From NCBI GenBank assembly GCA_006515835.1, contig VFBG01000014.1, forward strand, positions 1 through 32,827: DNA of 32,827 nucleotides, given 5' to 3'. The notes below the pieces were generated by a model that ran no database searches, had not been told where the DNA came from, and worked only from the letters and a program-made list of their open reading frames with translations. Positions 8,076 to 16,243 of this stretch are shown piece by piece. Positions within the stretch are counted from its first letter, which is position 1, and every line of letters begins with the position of its first letter. This DNA comes from a bacterium. Its GTDB lineage: Bacteria; Pseudomonadota; Alphaproteobacteria; Caulobacterales; Caulobacteraceae. Position numbers and translations under genes: made by a program.

Positions 8076-8486
8076 TCAACGCGCGTCGGCGGCCATCCGG
8101 ATGATCCGCCGCGTCTCGGACCAGTCGATCAACGATTCGACTTCGTTGAGCGCCACGAACCGCGCCTCGGCGGCGTCGTCGCCGGCGACCGGCTCGCCCG
8201 ACCGCCAGCGCGCGGCATAGTCGATCAGCACATAGTGCCGCCCCGCCTCGGGGAAGAGGCCGTCGACCACGTCGATCAGGCCGGTGATCTCCGCCTCGAC
8301 CCCCGTCTCCTCGCGCAGTTCCCGCAGGGCGGCGTCCATCGCCCGCTCGCCGGGTTCGATCCGCCCGCCGGGCAGGCTCCACTCGCCCTGCCGGGGCGGC
8401 GTTCCGCGCCGGATCAGCAGCACCGAATCGCCCCTCAGACAGACGACGCCGACGGCGGGAACGGGAGCGGGCAGGGAGACGGACAT
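8076..8486 (-). CDS. Nudix hydrolase
   Basis: A 136-residue Nudix-fold protein. Such enzymes hydrolyse nucleoside diphosphates linked to another moiety, often for housecleaning. The Nudix box is complete at about residues 38-60: it begins GGRIEPGE and ends RELREETGVE, with the metal-binding REELREE-type acids intact. VVCLRGDSVLLIRRGTPP precedes it, as in ADP-ribose pyrophosphatase or MutT-like members; the substrate cannot be assigned. The ATG at 8486 is chosen because the protein starts with the first Nudix strand soon after; a much longer in-frame extension upstream has no family similarity and overlaps the divergent gene. It is divergent from the FAD-linked dehydrogenase (56-base gap). Confidence 0.9.
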   Translation of the reverse strand: MSVSLPAPVPAVGVVCLRGDSVLLIRRGTPPRQGEWSLPGGRIEPGERAMDAALRELREETGVEAEITGLIDVVDGLFPEAGRHYVLIDYAARWRSGEPVAGDDAAEARFVALNEVESLIDWSETRRIIRMAADAR

Positions 8487-8542
8487 CCGCCAACCCTGAC
8501 ACGGCCCTTTCGCCGCGCCCACGACTTTGAGACAAGGGCGGC

Positions 8543-9961
8543 ATGACCACTCCATCCCCTGCCGCCCTCGCTGCCCTGAAATCCGCCATCGGCGACGGTG
8601 GCTGGACCGACGATCCCGCGGAAATCGCCCCCTGGCTGACCGAGTGGCGCAACCGCTGGCAGGGCCACTCGCCGCTGATGCTGACACCCCGCTCGACCGC
8701 CCAGGTCGCCGCCGCCGTCCGCGTCTGCGCTGAACACCGCATCGCCATCGTGCCGCAGGGCGGAGATACGGGGCTGGTCGGCGGCCAGATTCCCCATGGC
8801 GAGGTCCTGCTTTCGACCCGAAAGCTGCGCGCCGTCCGGGACGTCACGCCCCTGGACGACGCCATGACCGTGGAGGCCGGAGTTACCCTTCTGGAGGCCC
8901 AGCAGGCCGCCGCCGCCGCCGATCGCCTTTTCCCGCTCAGCCTCGCGGCCGAAGGCACGGCCACCATCGGCGGCGTCATCTCGACCAATGCCGGAGGCAC
9001 CGCCGTGCTCCGCTACGGCATGATGCGCGATCTGGTGCTGGGCATTGAGGCGGTGATGCCGGACGGGGAGATTTTCAACGGCCTCAAACGCCTGCGCAAG
9101 GACAACACGGGCTACGACCTGAAACAGCTGCTGATCGGCGCCGAGGGCACGCTCGGCGTGGTCACCGCCGCGACCCTGAAACTGTTCCCCGTCATGCGCA
9201 GCCGCGCTACCGCCATGGTCGGCCTCGACGCGCCCGCTGCCGCCATTGAACTGCTGGCCCGCGCCAAGGCCGAGACCGGCGGCGGGGTCGAGGCTTTCGA
9301 GCTGATGAAGCGGCTCGGCATGGGCTTTGTCCTCGCCAACATTCCCGACACGCGCGAGCCGCTGGACAGCACGCCCCCCTGGTACGTCCTGATCGAACTG
9401 GTCTCCGGCGAGCCCGGCGCCGCCGATGCGGCCATGGAGCGGCTGCTGACCCACGCCTTCGAGACCGGCCTGATCAACGACGCAGCCATCGCCCAGAACG
9501 ATGCCCAGCGCGCCGCCTTCTGGAAGGTGCGCGAGGAACAGTCTGGTGCCCAGAGGCCCGAGGGCGGCGGCTGGAAACACGACGTCTCCGTCCCGCTCTC
9601 CCGCATCGCCGACTTTCTCGATGAGGCGACCACCGCCGTCGAACGCTTTCACCCTGGCGCGCGGGTCAGCGCCTTCGGCCACGTCGGCGACGGCAACCTC
9701 CACTATGATGTCCTGTGCCCCGCCAGGGAAATGGCCTCCGGTGACCTGAAAGCCTTCCTCGCCCGCTGGGAGGAAGGTTCGAAGATCGTCCACGACATCG
9801 TTGCCCGCTACGACGGCTCCATCTCCGCCGAGCACGGCCTCGGCCGGCTGAAGACCGAGGAGGCGCGTCGCTACAAGTCGCCGCTGGAAATCCGCACCAT
9901 GCAGGCCGTCCGCGCCGCCATCGACCCGCACCGGATCATGAACCCGGCGGTGCTGTTCTAG
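8543..9961 (+). CDS. FAD-binding D-2-hydroxyacid dehydrogenase (D-2-hydroxyglutarate/D-lactate type)
   Basis: This 472-residue flavoprotein belongs to the GlcD/D2HGDH group (FAD_binding_4 plus FAD-oxidase_C), which oxidises D-2-hydroxyacids to 2-oxoacids and passes electrons to a carrier. PCMH-type FAD-binding motifs are visible: PQGGDTGLVGGQIP (about residues 72-85) and AEGTATIGGVISTNAGGT (about 137-154). The C-terminal domain has the metal-site signature FGHVGDGNLHYDV (about 380-392) and ends with SAEHGLGRLK and the family tail DPHRIMNPAVLF. Length and motifs fit D-2-hydroxyglutarate dehydrogenase best, but D-lactate or glycolate cannot be excluded. It stands alone, 70 bases before fabD. 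Confidence 0.93.
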   Translation: MTTPSPAALAALKSAIGDGGWTDDPAEIAPWLTEWRNRWQGHSPLMLTPRSTAQVAAAVRVCAEHRIAIVPQGGDTGLVGGQIPHGEVLLSTRKLRAVRDVTPLDDAMTVEAGVTLLEAQQAAAAADRLFPLSLAAEGTATIGGVISTNAGGTAVLRYGMMRDLVLGIEAVMPDGEIFNGLKRLRKDNTGYDLKQLLIGAEGTLGVVTAATLKLFPVMRSRATAMVGLDAPAAAIELLARAKAETGGGVEAFELMKRLGMGFVLANIPDTREPLDSTPPWYVLIELVSGEPGAADAAMERLLTHAFETGLINDAAIAQNDAQRAAFWKVREEQSGAQRPEGGGWKHDVSVPLSRIADFLDEATTAVERFHPGARVSAFGHVGDGNLHYDVLCPAREMASGDLKAFLARWEEGSKIVHDIVARYDGSISAEHGLGRLKTEEARRYKSPLEIRTMQAVRAAIDPHRIMNPAVLF

Positions 9962-10031
9962 GGCCCGGCTTGCCCCCTCCGCCTGATCGTCCTACCCCTC
10001 CGGCTCGATTCAATCCTGCCGGAGACCCGAC

Positions 10032-10979
10032 ATGACCCTCGCCCTGCTGTTCCCCGGACAAGGCAGCCAGTCGGTCGGCATGGGAGCGGCGCTCGCCGAC
10101 GCCTTCGCCTCGGCGCGGGAGGTCTATGCCGAGATCGACGAGGCCCTGGGCCAGAAGCTGTCGGTCCTGATGCGCGAGGGGCCCGAAGACCAACTGACCC
10201 TGACCGAGAACGCCCAGCCGGCCCTCATGGCCGTGTCCTTGGCCGCCGCCCGCGTCCTCAAGGTCGAGTTCGGCGTCGACGTCAGCCGCGCCGGCTTCGT
10301 CGCCGGCCATTCGCTCGGCGAATATTCCGCCCTGTGCGCCGCCGGTTCGATCACGTTGGCCGACACCGCCCGGCTGTTGAAACTGCGCGGTCAGGCCATG
10401 CAGCGCGCCGTGCCGGTGGGCAAAGGTGCCATGGCCTCGCTGATCGGGCCGAAGACCGACCTGGCACTCGCAGAGGCCGCCGCCGCCGCGGGCTCAGAGG
10501 TCGGCGTCTGCGTCGTCGCCAACGACAACAACGCCGGCAACATCGTCATTTCAGGCGACAAGGCCGCCGTTGATCGGGCCATCGAAAAGGCCAAGGAACT
10601 GGGTGCCCGCGCCATTCCACTGAACGTCTCGGCGCCCTTCCACTGCCCGCTGATGCAGCCCGCCGCCGAAGAGATGGCCACGGCCCTTGCCGGCGCGAAC
10701 ATCGTCGCCCCCTCGGTCGCGGTCGTCGCCAATGTCACCGCCCGCCCGGAGCACGACCCCGAAGTCCTGCGCCGCCTGCTGGTCGAACAGGTCACCGGCC
10801 GCGTCCGCTGGCGCGAGAGCATGGAATGGATGGCAGGAGAGGGTGGCGTCACCCGTTTCGTCGAGATCGGCTCGGGCAAGGTGCTGGCCGGCATGGCCAA
10901 ACGGATTGCGCCCGAAGCCGAGAGCCTGTCGTTGAACACGCCGGAAGACCTGGAAGCGTTCGCGAAGTCGTTCGGTTAG
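10032..10979 (+). CDS. fabD: Malonyl-CoA:ACP transacylase
   Basis: FabD loads malonyl groups from malonyl-CoA onto acyl carrier protein, feeding type II fatty-acid synthesis in the cytosol. The 315-residue product is full length. It starts LALLFPGQGSQSVGMG, has the catalytic Ser in AGHSLGEYSAL (about residue 94), the substrate-binding Arg in KLRGQAMQ, the active-site His in VSAPFHCPLM, and ends with VEIGSGKVLAGMAKRI. GGAGAC precedes the ATG. It opens the fatty-acid cluster; the next gene starts four bases after its stop, so they are cotranscribed. Confidence 0.97.
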   Translation: MTLALLFPGQGSQSVGMGAALADAFASAREVYAEIDEALGQKLSVLMREGPEDQLTLTENAQPALMAVSLAAARVLKVEFGVDVSRAGFVAGHSLGEYSALCAAGSITLADTARLLKLRGQAMQRAVPVGKGAMASLIGPKTDLALAEAAAAAGSEVGVCVVANDNNAGNIVISGDKAAVDRAIEKAKELGARAIPLNVSAPFHCPLMQPAAEEMATALAGANIVAPSVAVVANVTARPEHDPEVLRRLLVEQVTGRVRWRESMEWMAGEGGVTRFVEIGSGKVLAGMAKRIAPEAESLSLNTPEDLEAFAKSFG

Positions 10980-10983
10980 GCCC

Positions 10984-11325
10984 GTGCGCTGGCCGAGCGT
11001 CTACTGCTGGGGCTGGTTCATGGGCATCCCCGGCCTGCTGCTTTGCTTCGTGGGATCTCTTGCGGTGGCCGCAGGCGAGTTGACCCTGGTCGCGCGCCTG
11101 ACCGGTTCGACGGCCATCCCCTTCGGCGTGTATTTTGGGGTAACTTTCATCGTCCTGGGGCTCGCAGCCTACAAGCTCGTCGATTGCCCGCGTTGTGGCG
11201 TAAGCGCCTACTGGCACTCAGGGAAACGCTGGAGCAATGCGTGGCCTGAAAAGCAATGCTCGAAGTGTGACCTCGATCTTCGTAAGTATCACCCCTTCGA
11301 TTCCCGAGCCAAGCGAGGCACATGA
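10984..11325 (+). CDS. Small membrane protein with C-terminal zinc-ribbon-like motif
   Basis: A 113-residue protein of unknown function with a GTG start at 10984, four bases after fabD; an ATG at 11020 would shorten it by 12 residues. It has two hydrophobic segments (about 13-32 and 46-67), then a soluble tail with two CxxC pairs: CPRCG (about 69-73) and CSKCD (about 92-96). Four Cys in this spacing suggest a zinc ribbon or rubredoxin-like knuckle on the cytoplasmic face. The stop overlaps the fabG start (ATGATG), implying translational coupling. An extra gene at this point of the fabD-fabG pair is not the standard arrangement. A link to lipid synthesis rests on position only. Confidence 0.75.
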   Translation: MRWPSVYCWGWFMGIPGLLLCFVGSLAVAAGELTLVARLTGSTAIPFGVYFGVTFIVLGLAAYKLVDCPRCGVSAYWHSGKRWSNAWPEKQCSKCDLDLRKYHPFDSRAKRGT

Positions 11326-12065
11326 TGTTCAATCTCACCGGCAAGACCGCCCTCGTTACCGGCGCGACCGGCGGCATCGGCGGGGCTATCGCCCGGGCCT
11401 TGCACGCCCAGGGCGCGACCGTCGTCCTGTCCGGCACCCGCGAGGCAGTGTTGCAGGATCTGGCCGGAGAGCTGGGCGAGCGCGCCTTCGCCGCCGCGGC
11501 CAATCTGTCGGACGCTGAATCGGTCGACGGCCTGCTGGCCCGGGCCGAGGAAGCCGCGGGAAATCCGCTCGATATCCTCGTCGCCAACGCCGGCATCACC
11601 AAGGACGGCCTGCTGATGCGGATGAAGGACGAGGATTTCCAGGACGTCATTCGGGTCAATCTCGAGAGCTATTTCCGCCTGTCGCGCGCGGCGATGAAGG
11701 GGATGATGAAGCGCCGTTCGGGCCGGATCATCGGCATTACCTCGGTCGTCGGCGTCACCGGCAACCCCGGCCAGACCAACTATGCCGCCTCCAAGGCCGG
11801 CATGATCGGCTTCTCCAAATCGCTGGCCCAGGAAGTCGGCTCGCGCGGCATCACGGTAAACTGCATCGCCCCGGGCTTCATCGCCTCGCCCATGACGGAT
11901 GTCCTGAACGACACCCAGCGCGAGACCATCCTCAAGAACATTCCCGCCGGCCGCCTCGGCACGGGCGACGAGATCGCCGCCGCCGCCGTCTATCTGTCCT
12001 CGGACGAAGCCGCCTACGTCACGGGGCAGACCCTGCATGTGAACGGCGGCATGGCGATGATCTGA
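11322..12065 (+). CDS. fabG: 3-oxoacyl-[acyl-carrier-protein] reductase
   Basis: FabG is the NADPH-dependent short-chain dehydrogenase that reduces beta-ketoacyl-ACP in the elongation cycle. The 247-residue product has the cofactor-binding TGATGGIGGAIA (about residues 14-25), the structural VANAGITKDGL, and the catalytic Ser (ITSVVG), Tyr and Lys (QTNYAASKAG). The C-terminus VTGQTLHVNGGMAMI is the classic FabG ending. Two adjacent ATGs (11322 and 11325) are possible; the second gives MFNLTGKTALVTG, the usual N-terminus. The start overlaps the upstream small membrane protein gene. A palindromic repeat follows. Confidence 0.97.
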   Translation: MMFNLTGKTALVTGATGGIGGAIARALHAQGATVVLSGTREAVLQDLAGELGERAFAAAANLSDAESVDGLLARAEEAAGNPLDILVANAGITKDGLLMRMKDEDFQDVIRVNLESYFRLSRAAMKGMMKRRSGRIIGITSVVGVTGNPGQTNYAASKAGMIGFSKSLAQEVGSRGITVNCIAPGFIASPMTDVLNDTQRETILKNIPAGRLGTGDEIAAAAVYLSSDEAAYVTGQTLHVNGGMAMI

Positions 12066-12070
12066 TCTCG

Positions 12071-12272
12071 TTCGTCATCCTCCGGCAAGGCGCGCAGCGC
12101 CGCAGACCGGGGGACCCAGCGGCGCGCGGGAGCGCGAAGCTGTCGCGGACCGGAACGTCAGACGTTGTGCGTGAACAGATTGCCTTCGGCGCCGCTGGGT
12201 CCCCCGGTCTCGCGGAGCCTGTCCTTGGGCCGGGCAAAGCTCGGACGAGAGGGCTCGCCGGCGGATGACGAA
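12071..12272. repeat. Nested palindromic repeat between fabG and acpP region
   Basis: There are two nested pairs of inverted arms. The outer arms 12071-12085 and 12258-12272 match 14/15; the inner arms 12104-12125 and 12189-12210 match perfectly over 22 bp and contain the core CCGGGGGACCCAG. The centre carries a small AACG-TCAGA-CGTT hairpin. The element starts 6 bases after fabG and its right end reaches into the region upstream of the next small gene (GATGACGAAAGGA), so it may influence that gene's translation. It resembles the element at 6371-6500 in layout and shares GGTCCCC/GGGGACC-type core sequence. Confidence 0.8.
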
Positions 12273-12285
12273 AGGACCAGAACCC

Positions 12286-12486
12286 ATGAAACTTCTCCGC
12301 ATACTCGCCACCATCCTCAGCGGCCCCATGCTGCTGATCGGGATCATCTGGGTGCTGCAGGGGCTGAACATCCTGCCGGGCAGCTTCATGACCGGCCAGA
12401 TCATCTGGGCGATCTACGGCGCGCCCCTGGCCCTGGCAGGCGGCGGGCTGGTCTGGTGGGTGAACCGGGGCGTTCAATCCCGGTAA
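12286..12486 (+). CDS. Tiny two-helix membrane protein
   Basis: A 66-residue hydrophobic protein with two predicted transmembrane segments: about residues 5-24 (RILATILSGPMLLIGIIWVL) and about 36-57 (GQIIWAIYGAPLALAGGGLVWW). They are separated by a short loop, NILPGSF. The start at 12286 (MKLLRIL) is chosen because GAAAGGA lies upstream; an in-frame ATG at 12265 falls inside the palindromic repeat and would add only seven polar residues. Function unknown. It lies between fabG and acpP on the same strand and may be cotranscribed with them. Confidence that it is a real gene rests on the clean membrane pattern and RBS. Confidence 0.65.
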   Translation: MKLLRILATILSGPMLLIGIIWVLQGLNILPGSFMTGQIIWAIYGAPLALAGGGLVWWVNRGVQSR

Positions 12487-12635
12487 CGGGCTATTTCCCG
12501 CCCGCGCCGCCGTGCTAAAGCGTCCGCATCCGGTTTGCGTGAGTCTGCGTTCAAGGCTTGCGTCGCCGTCGCCGTCGTCATACGGCAGGATTTGAGACAA
12601 CAGCCGCTGCGGCGGCCCTGAAAGCAGAGACACCC

Positions 12636-12875
12636 ATGTCCGACACCCTGGAACGCGTCCGCAAGATCGTCATCGACCACCTGGACGCCGATCCGGAAAA
12701 GGTCGTTGAAAAGGCCAGCTTCATCGACGACCTGGGCGCTGACTCGCTCGACAACGTCGAACTGGTCATGGCCTTCGAGGAAGAATTCGACATCGAGATC
12801 CCGGACGATGCCGCCGAACACATCCAGACGGTCGGCGACGCCGTGAAGTTCATCGACGAGAAGCTGGCCGGCTGA
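12636..12875 (+). CDS. acpP: Acyl carrier protein
   Basis: The 79-residue acidic protein carries growing acyl chains on a 4'-phosphopantetheine arm. The attachment Ser is in [10 protein letters not shown] (Ser about residue 37), and helix II ([21 protein letters not shown], residues about 38-58) is the canonical FabX-docking surface. The ATG is preceded by a weak purine stretch (AAAGCAGAGA). The 149 bases upstream probably hold an acpP promoter; a repeated TTGCGT near 12535 and 12559 is visible but no convincing -10 could be assigned. A hairpin separates acpP from fabF. Confidence 0.98.
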   Translation: MSDTLERVRKIVIDHLDADPEKVVEKASFIDDLGADSLDNVELVMAFEEEFDIEIPDDAAEHIQTVGDAVKFIDEKLAG

Positions 12876-12900
12876 TCGCCGCCCTTTTCGAACGGCATTG

Positions 12901-12944
12901 ATGGCCGCCGAGGCGCGCCCCTAGCGGGGCCGCCCGGCGGCCAT
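12901..12944 (+). terminator. Strong hairpin between acpP and fabF, terminator- or attenuator-like
   Basis: ATGGCCGCCG (12901-12910) pairs perfectly with CGGCGGCCAT (12935-12944), and the interior adds a GCCCC-TAG-CGGGG stem. It is followed by TACTGTTTG rather than a clean T-run. The position suggests partial termination or processing that lets acpP be expressed above fabF (inference). Confidence 0.5.
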
Positions 12945-12982
12945 TACTGTTTGTGGTCTGGATTCTGTAACGAGGAGCGCTC

Positions 12983-14241
12983 ATGCGCCGCGTCGTCGTC
13001 ACCGGCCTCGGTCTGCTCACCCCGCTCGGCTGGGGCGTGGAGCATAACTGGAAGGGCATCCTCGAGGGTCGCTCGGGCATCGGCCCGATCACCAATTTCG
13101 ACACCGAGGGCTATGGCTGCACCATCGCGGGCGAGATCCCGTCGGTCGACGGCCGCGGCGGCGGCGCGCCCGGCCAGCCGGGCGTGTTCGACCATGAGAA
13201 GGTCATGTCGCCCAAGGACCGCAAGCGGGTCGACGACTTTATCGTCTACGCCATCGCGACGCCGGCTGGAAGCCGGAGACCGAGGAACAGCGGGAACGCA
13301 CCGGCGTCATGGTTGGCTCCGGCATCGGCGGCCTGGGTCCTGTCGCCGACACCGCCATCATCCTGAAGGAACAGGGACCGCGCCGGGTCAGCCCCTTCTT
13401 CATCCCCTCGGCGCTGATCAATCTGGCGTCGGGTCAGATATCGATCCGTCACGGCCTGAAAGGCCCGAACCATTCGGTCGTCACTGCTTGCGCCACCGGA
13501 GCCCACGCCATCGGCGATGCGGCGCGGATGATCGCCTGCGACGACGCCGACGTCATGGTGGCCGGTGGGGCCGAGAGTTCCATCATCCCTTTGGGCATCG
13601 CCGGCTTCCTCGCCTGCAAGGCCCTGTGCACCGCCTATAACGACGCGCCCGAAAAGGCCTCGCGGCCGTGGGACAAGGACCATTCCGGCTTCGTCATGGG
13701 CGAGGGCGCCGGCATTGTGGTGCTGGAAGAGTACGAGCACGCGAAAGCGCGCGGCGCGACCATCCATGCCGAAGTTGTCGGCTACGGCATGAGCGGCGAC
13801 GCCTACCACATCACCGCCCCGGCCGAGGACGGGAATGGGGGATATCGGGCCATGCAGATGGCCATCAAGCGCGCCGGGATCGACGTCTCGGACATCGACT
13901 ACGTCAACGCCCACGGCACCTCGACCATGGCCGACTGGATCGAGGCCGGCGCCATCGAGAAACTGATGGGCGACCATGCCCCCAACGTTGCCCTGTCCTC
14001 GACCAAGTCCATGACTGGCCACCTGCTGGGTGCCGCCGGGGCCATCGAGGCCATCTTCTGCATCCTGGCCATTCGTGACCAGATCGCCCCGCCGACGATC
14101 AATCTCGACAATCCCGAGCGCGAGACGACCCTGAACATGGTGCGCGACAAGGGCCAGCCGATGGAGATCGACGTGGCCATGTCCAACAGCTTCGGCTTCG
14201 GCGGCACCAACGCCTCGGTCATCTTCCGGAAGGTCGGCTGA
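12983..14241 (+). pseudogene. fabF: 3-oxoacyl-[ACP] synthase II, frameshifted
   Basis: FabF condenses malonyl-ACP with acyl-ACP in chain elongation. Residues 1 to about 91 (MRRVVVTGLGLLTPLGWGVE to DDFIVYAIA) are in one frame, and the rest (DAGWKPETEEQRERTGVMVG onward) is in another. Homologues read roughly YAIAAADQAVxDAGWKPE here, so about 22 bases seem to be missing at 13257/13258. All catalytic residues are in the second part: Cys in VVTACATGAH, His in NAHGTST, Lys/His in STKSMTGHLLGAAG. The GFGGTNASV C-terminus is intact. With the gap restored the protein would have the usual ~425 residues. fabF is a core gene, so sequencing or assembly error is more likely than true loss. AACGAGGAGC lies upstream of the ATG. 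Confidence 0.93.
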
Positions 14242-15362
14242 TGTCGGTAGAGCCGCGATCGGGCCGGAAGACCGCCTTTCTGGCTGCCACAGCGACGTTC
14301 AGCACCTTCCTGATCATCGCCCTCATCGCCGCCTGGAGCGTCTTCTACGCGCCCGGCCCCGCGGCCCGTGAGGGCGAGTCGACCATCGTAAGTCTGCCCA
14401 GCGGCGCGGGCGTCAGCGCCATCGCCGCGACGCTGAAGTCCGCGGGCGTGATCCGCTCGACCGACATGTTCAAGGCCGCCGCCACCCTGACCGGTGCCGA
14501 CCGCAAGCTGCGCGCCGGCGAATATGAGGTGCCGAGCAAGGCCTCGCTTCGATCGGTCCTCGTCCTGCTGGTTGAGGGCCGGGTGGTCCGCCACTACGTC
14601 ACCCTGCCTGAAGGCTGGTCTTCGGCCCAGGCGGTCGAGATCCTGAACAAGCAGGCCATTCTGACCGGGACGATCGACGCCATTCCTGCAGAAGCCACTC
14701 TCTGGCCTGACACCTATGAGGTCAGCCGCGGCGAGACTCGCGCCTCGGTCATCGCCCGCATGCGCCGCGCTCGTGACGAGAACCTGGCTCGCCTTTGGGC
14801 CGCTCGCAGCCCCGCCACCGTCGCACGCTCGCCGGAGGAAGCCATGATCCTGGCTTCCATCGTCGAGAAGGAGACAGGCGTCGCCGCCGAACGTCCACGC
14901 GTCGCCGCCATCTTCACCAACCGTCTGCGGTCCGGCATGCGGCTGGAAAGCGATCCCACCATTGAATACGGCATCACCAAAGGGGTGCCGCTGCGCCGGG
15001 GCCTCAGGCGGTCCGAGCTCGACCGGCCCAACCCGTGGAACACCTATCAGATCGACGGCCTGCCCCCGACGGCCATCGCCAACCCGGGCCGGGACGCCGT
15101 CGCCGCCGTGCTCAATCCGCCTTCGACGGCCGACCTGTTCTTCGTCGCCGACGGCTCGGGCGGCCACGCCTTCGCCCGGACATATGAGGAGCATCTCGCC
15201 AACGTCGCCCGCTGGCGTGAGGTCGAACGTCGTCGGGCCGGTCTGCCGCCCGCCGCCCCCGAACCGGCTGCTGCCGCTCCTGAATCGGCAGTCCCCCCAG
15301 GCGTCACCGTTCCTCCCGGCGCCCGCGTGATCACCATTCCCGCCCCGACGCCTGCGGGATGA
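14241..15362 (+). CDS. mltG: Endolytic murein transglycosylase MltG
   Basis: MltG is an inner-membrane lytic transglycosylase that cuts nascent glycan strands and so sets peptidoglycan chain length. The 373-residue product has one N-terminal transmembrane helix (about 17-36), a LysM-like region, and the YceG domain. ILASIVEKETG contains the catalytic Glu (about residue 209), followed by FTNRLRSGMRLESDPTIEYG and YQIDGLPPTAIANPG, all family hallmarks. The C-terminal ~50 residues are an Ala/Pro-rich tail beyond the catalytic domain. The start codon overlaps the fabF stop by one base and the stop overlaps yicC by four, so the three are one transcription unit. This links lipid and cell-wall synthesis genes. 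Confidence 0.96.
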   Translation: MSVEPRSGRKTAFLAATATFSTFLIIALIAAWSVFYAPGPAAREGESTIVSLPSGAGVSAIAATLKSAGVIRSTDMFKAAATLTGADRKLRAGEYEVPSKASLRSVLVLLVEGRVVRHYVTLPEGWSSAQAVEILNKQAILTGTIDAIPAEATLWPDTYEVSRGETRASVIARMRRARDENLARLWAARSPATVARSPEEAMILASIVEKETGVAAERPRVAAIFTNRLRSGMRLESDPTIEYGITKGVPLRRGLRRSELDRPNPWNTYQIDGLPPTAIANPGRDAVAAVLNPPSTADLFFVADGSGGHAFARTYEEHLANVARWREVERRRAGLPPAAPEPAAAAPESAVPPGVTVPPGARVITIPAPTPAG

Positions 15363-16243
15363 GCGCCATCTCGGGCATGACCGGCTTCGGCCGGGCCGAC
15401 GGTGCGTCAGGCGACTGGACCTGGTCGGTCGAGGCCCGCTCGGTCAACGGCCGCAATCTGGAGGTCCGCTTCCGCGGCCCGCCCGGCTTCGACAGTCTCG
15501 AGCGTCATGCCAAGACGGCTGCCCAAGCCCGGCTGAGTCGCGGTCAGGTCACCCTCGGCATCCAGGCCAAGCGCTCCGACCCCGGCGCTGCGTCCCTGAA
15601 GGTCAATCAGGACATCCTCGCCCGCTACCTGACCCTCGCCAATCAACTGGCGGAGGAAGGGGCCACACCGCCATCGGCCGACGGTCTGCTTTCCCTGCGC
15701 GGCGTTCTCGAAGCCCCTGAGGAGGTCGACGACCCCGAGGCCCGCGCCGCCGTCGAGGCCGCCATGGCCGCCTCGATCGACCAGGCGCTCGACGCCCTGA
15801 ATCTCTCGCGCGACCGCGAGGGCTCGCAGTTGCTGCCGCTTGTCGTTGACTTCATCGACCGCATCGCCGCTCTCGTCTCTCAGGCCGAAGCGGGCGCGAC
15901 GGCCCAGACCGACGCCATCCGCGAGCGTTTCGCCCGGCGAATGACAGAGCTGGCCCCCGACGCGCCGGGCCTGGAGGACCGCATCTTCCTCGAAGCCGCC
16001 TCGCTGGCGACCAAGGCCGACGTCCGTGAGGAACTGGACCGGCTGACCGCCCACGTCGCCTCCGCCCGCACCCTGTTGCAGCAACCCCCCGCCGGCCGGA
16101 AACTCGACTTCCTGATGCAGGAATTCATGAGGGAGGCGAACACCCTCTGTTCGAAATCGGCTACGACCGCGCTCACCGGAATCGGCCTGGAGCTCAAGGC
16201 CGTGATCGAACAGCTGCGTGAACAGGTCCAGAATGTTGAATGA
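15359..16243 (+). CDS. yicC: YicC/YloC family endoribonuclease
   Basis: The 294-residue product has the family N-terminus SGMTGFGRADG (about residues 5-15) with SVEARSVNGRNLEVRFR following. It has the C-terminal DUF1732 signature in GRKLDFLMQEFMREANTLCS and ends with LTGIGLELKAVIEQLREQVQNVE. Family members are stress-related endoribonucleases (established for E. coli YicC). It starts inside the mltG stop (ATGA overlap) and overlaps gmk by 11 bases. A yicC-gmk pair is widely conserved. Confidence 0.95.
   Translation: MSAISGMTGFGRADGASGDWTWSVEARSVNGRNLEVRFRGPPGFDSLERHAKTAAQARLSRGQVTLGIQAKRSDPGAASLKVNQDILARYLTLANQLAEEGATPPSADGLLSLRGVLEAPEEVDDPEARAAVEAAMAASIDQALDALNLSRDREGSQLLPLVVDFIDRIAALVSQAEAGATAQTDAIRERFARRMTELAPDAPGLEDRIFLEAASLATKADVREELDRLTAHVASARTLLQQPPAGRKLDFLMQEFMREANTLCSKSATTALTGIGLELKAVIEQLREQVQNVE

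Noticed and set aside
8435-9931. Long open frame on the minus strand opposite the FAD-linked dehydrogenase
   Set aside because: It is a Gly/Asp-rich shadow of a gene with clear FAD-binding motifs on the plus strand; no domain, RBS or signal is visible.
13899-15194. Long minus-strand open frame opposite fabF and mltG
   Set aside because: Low-complexity shadow in high-GC DNA; both plus-strand genes have intact family motifs.
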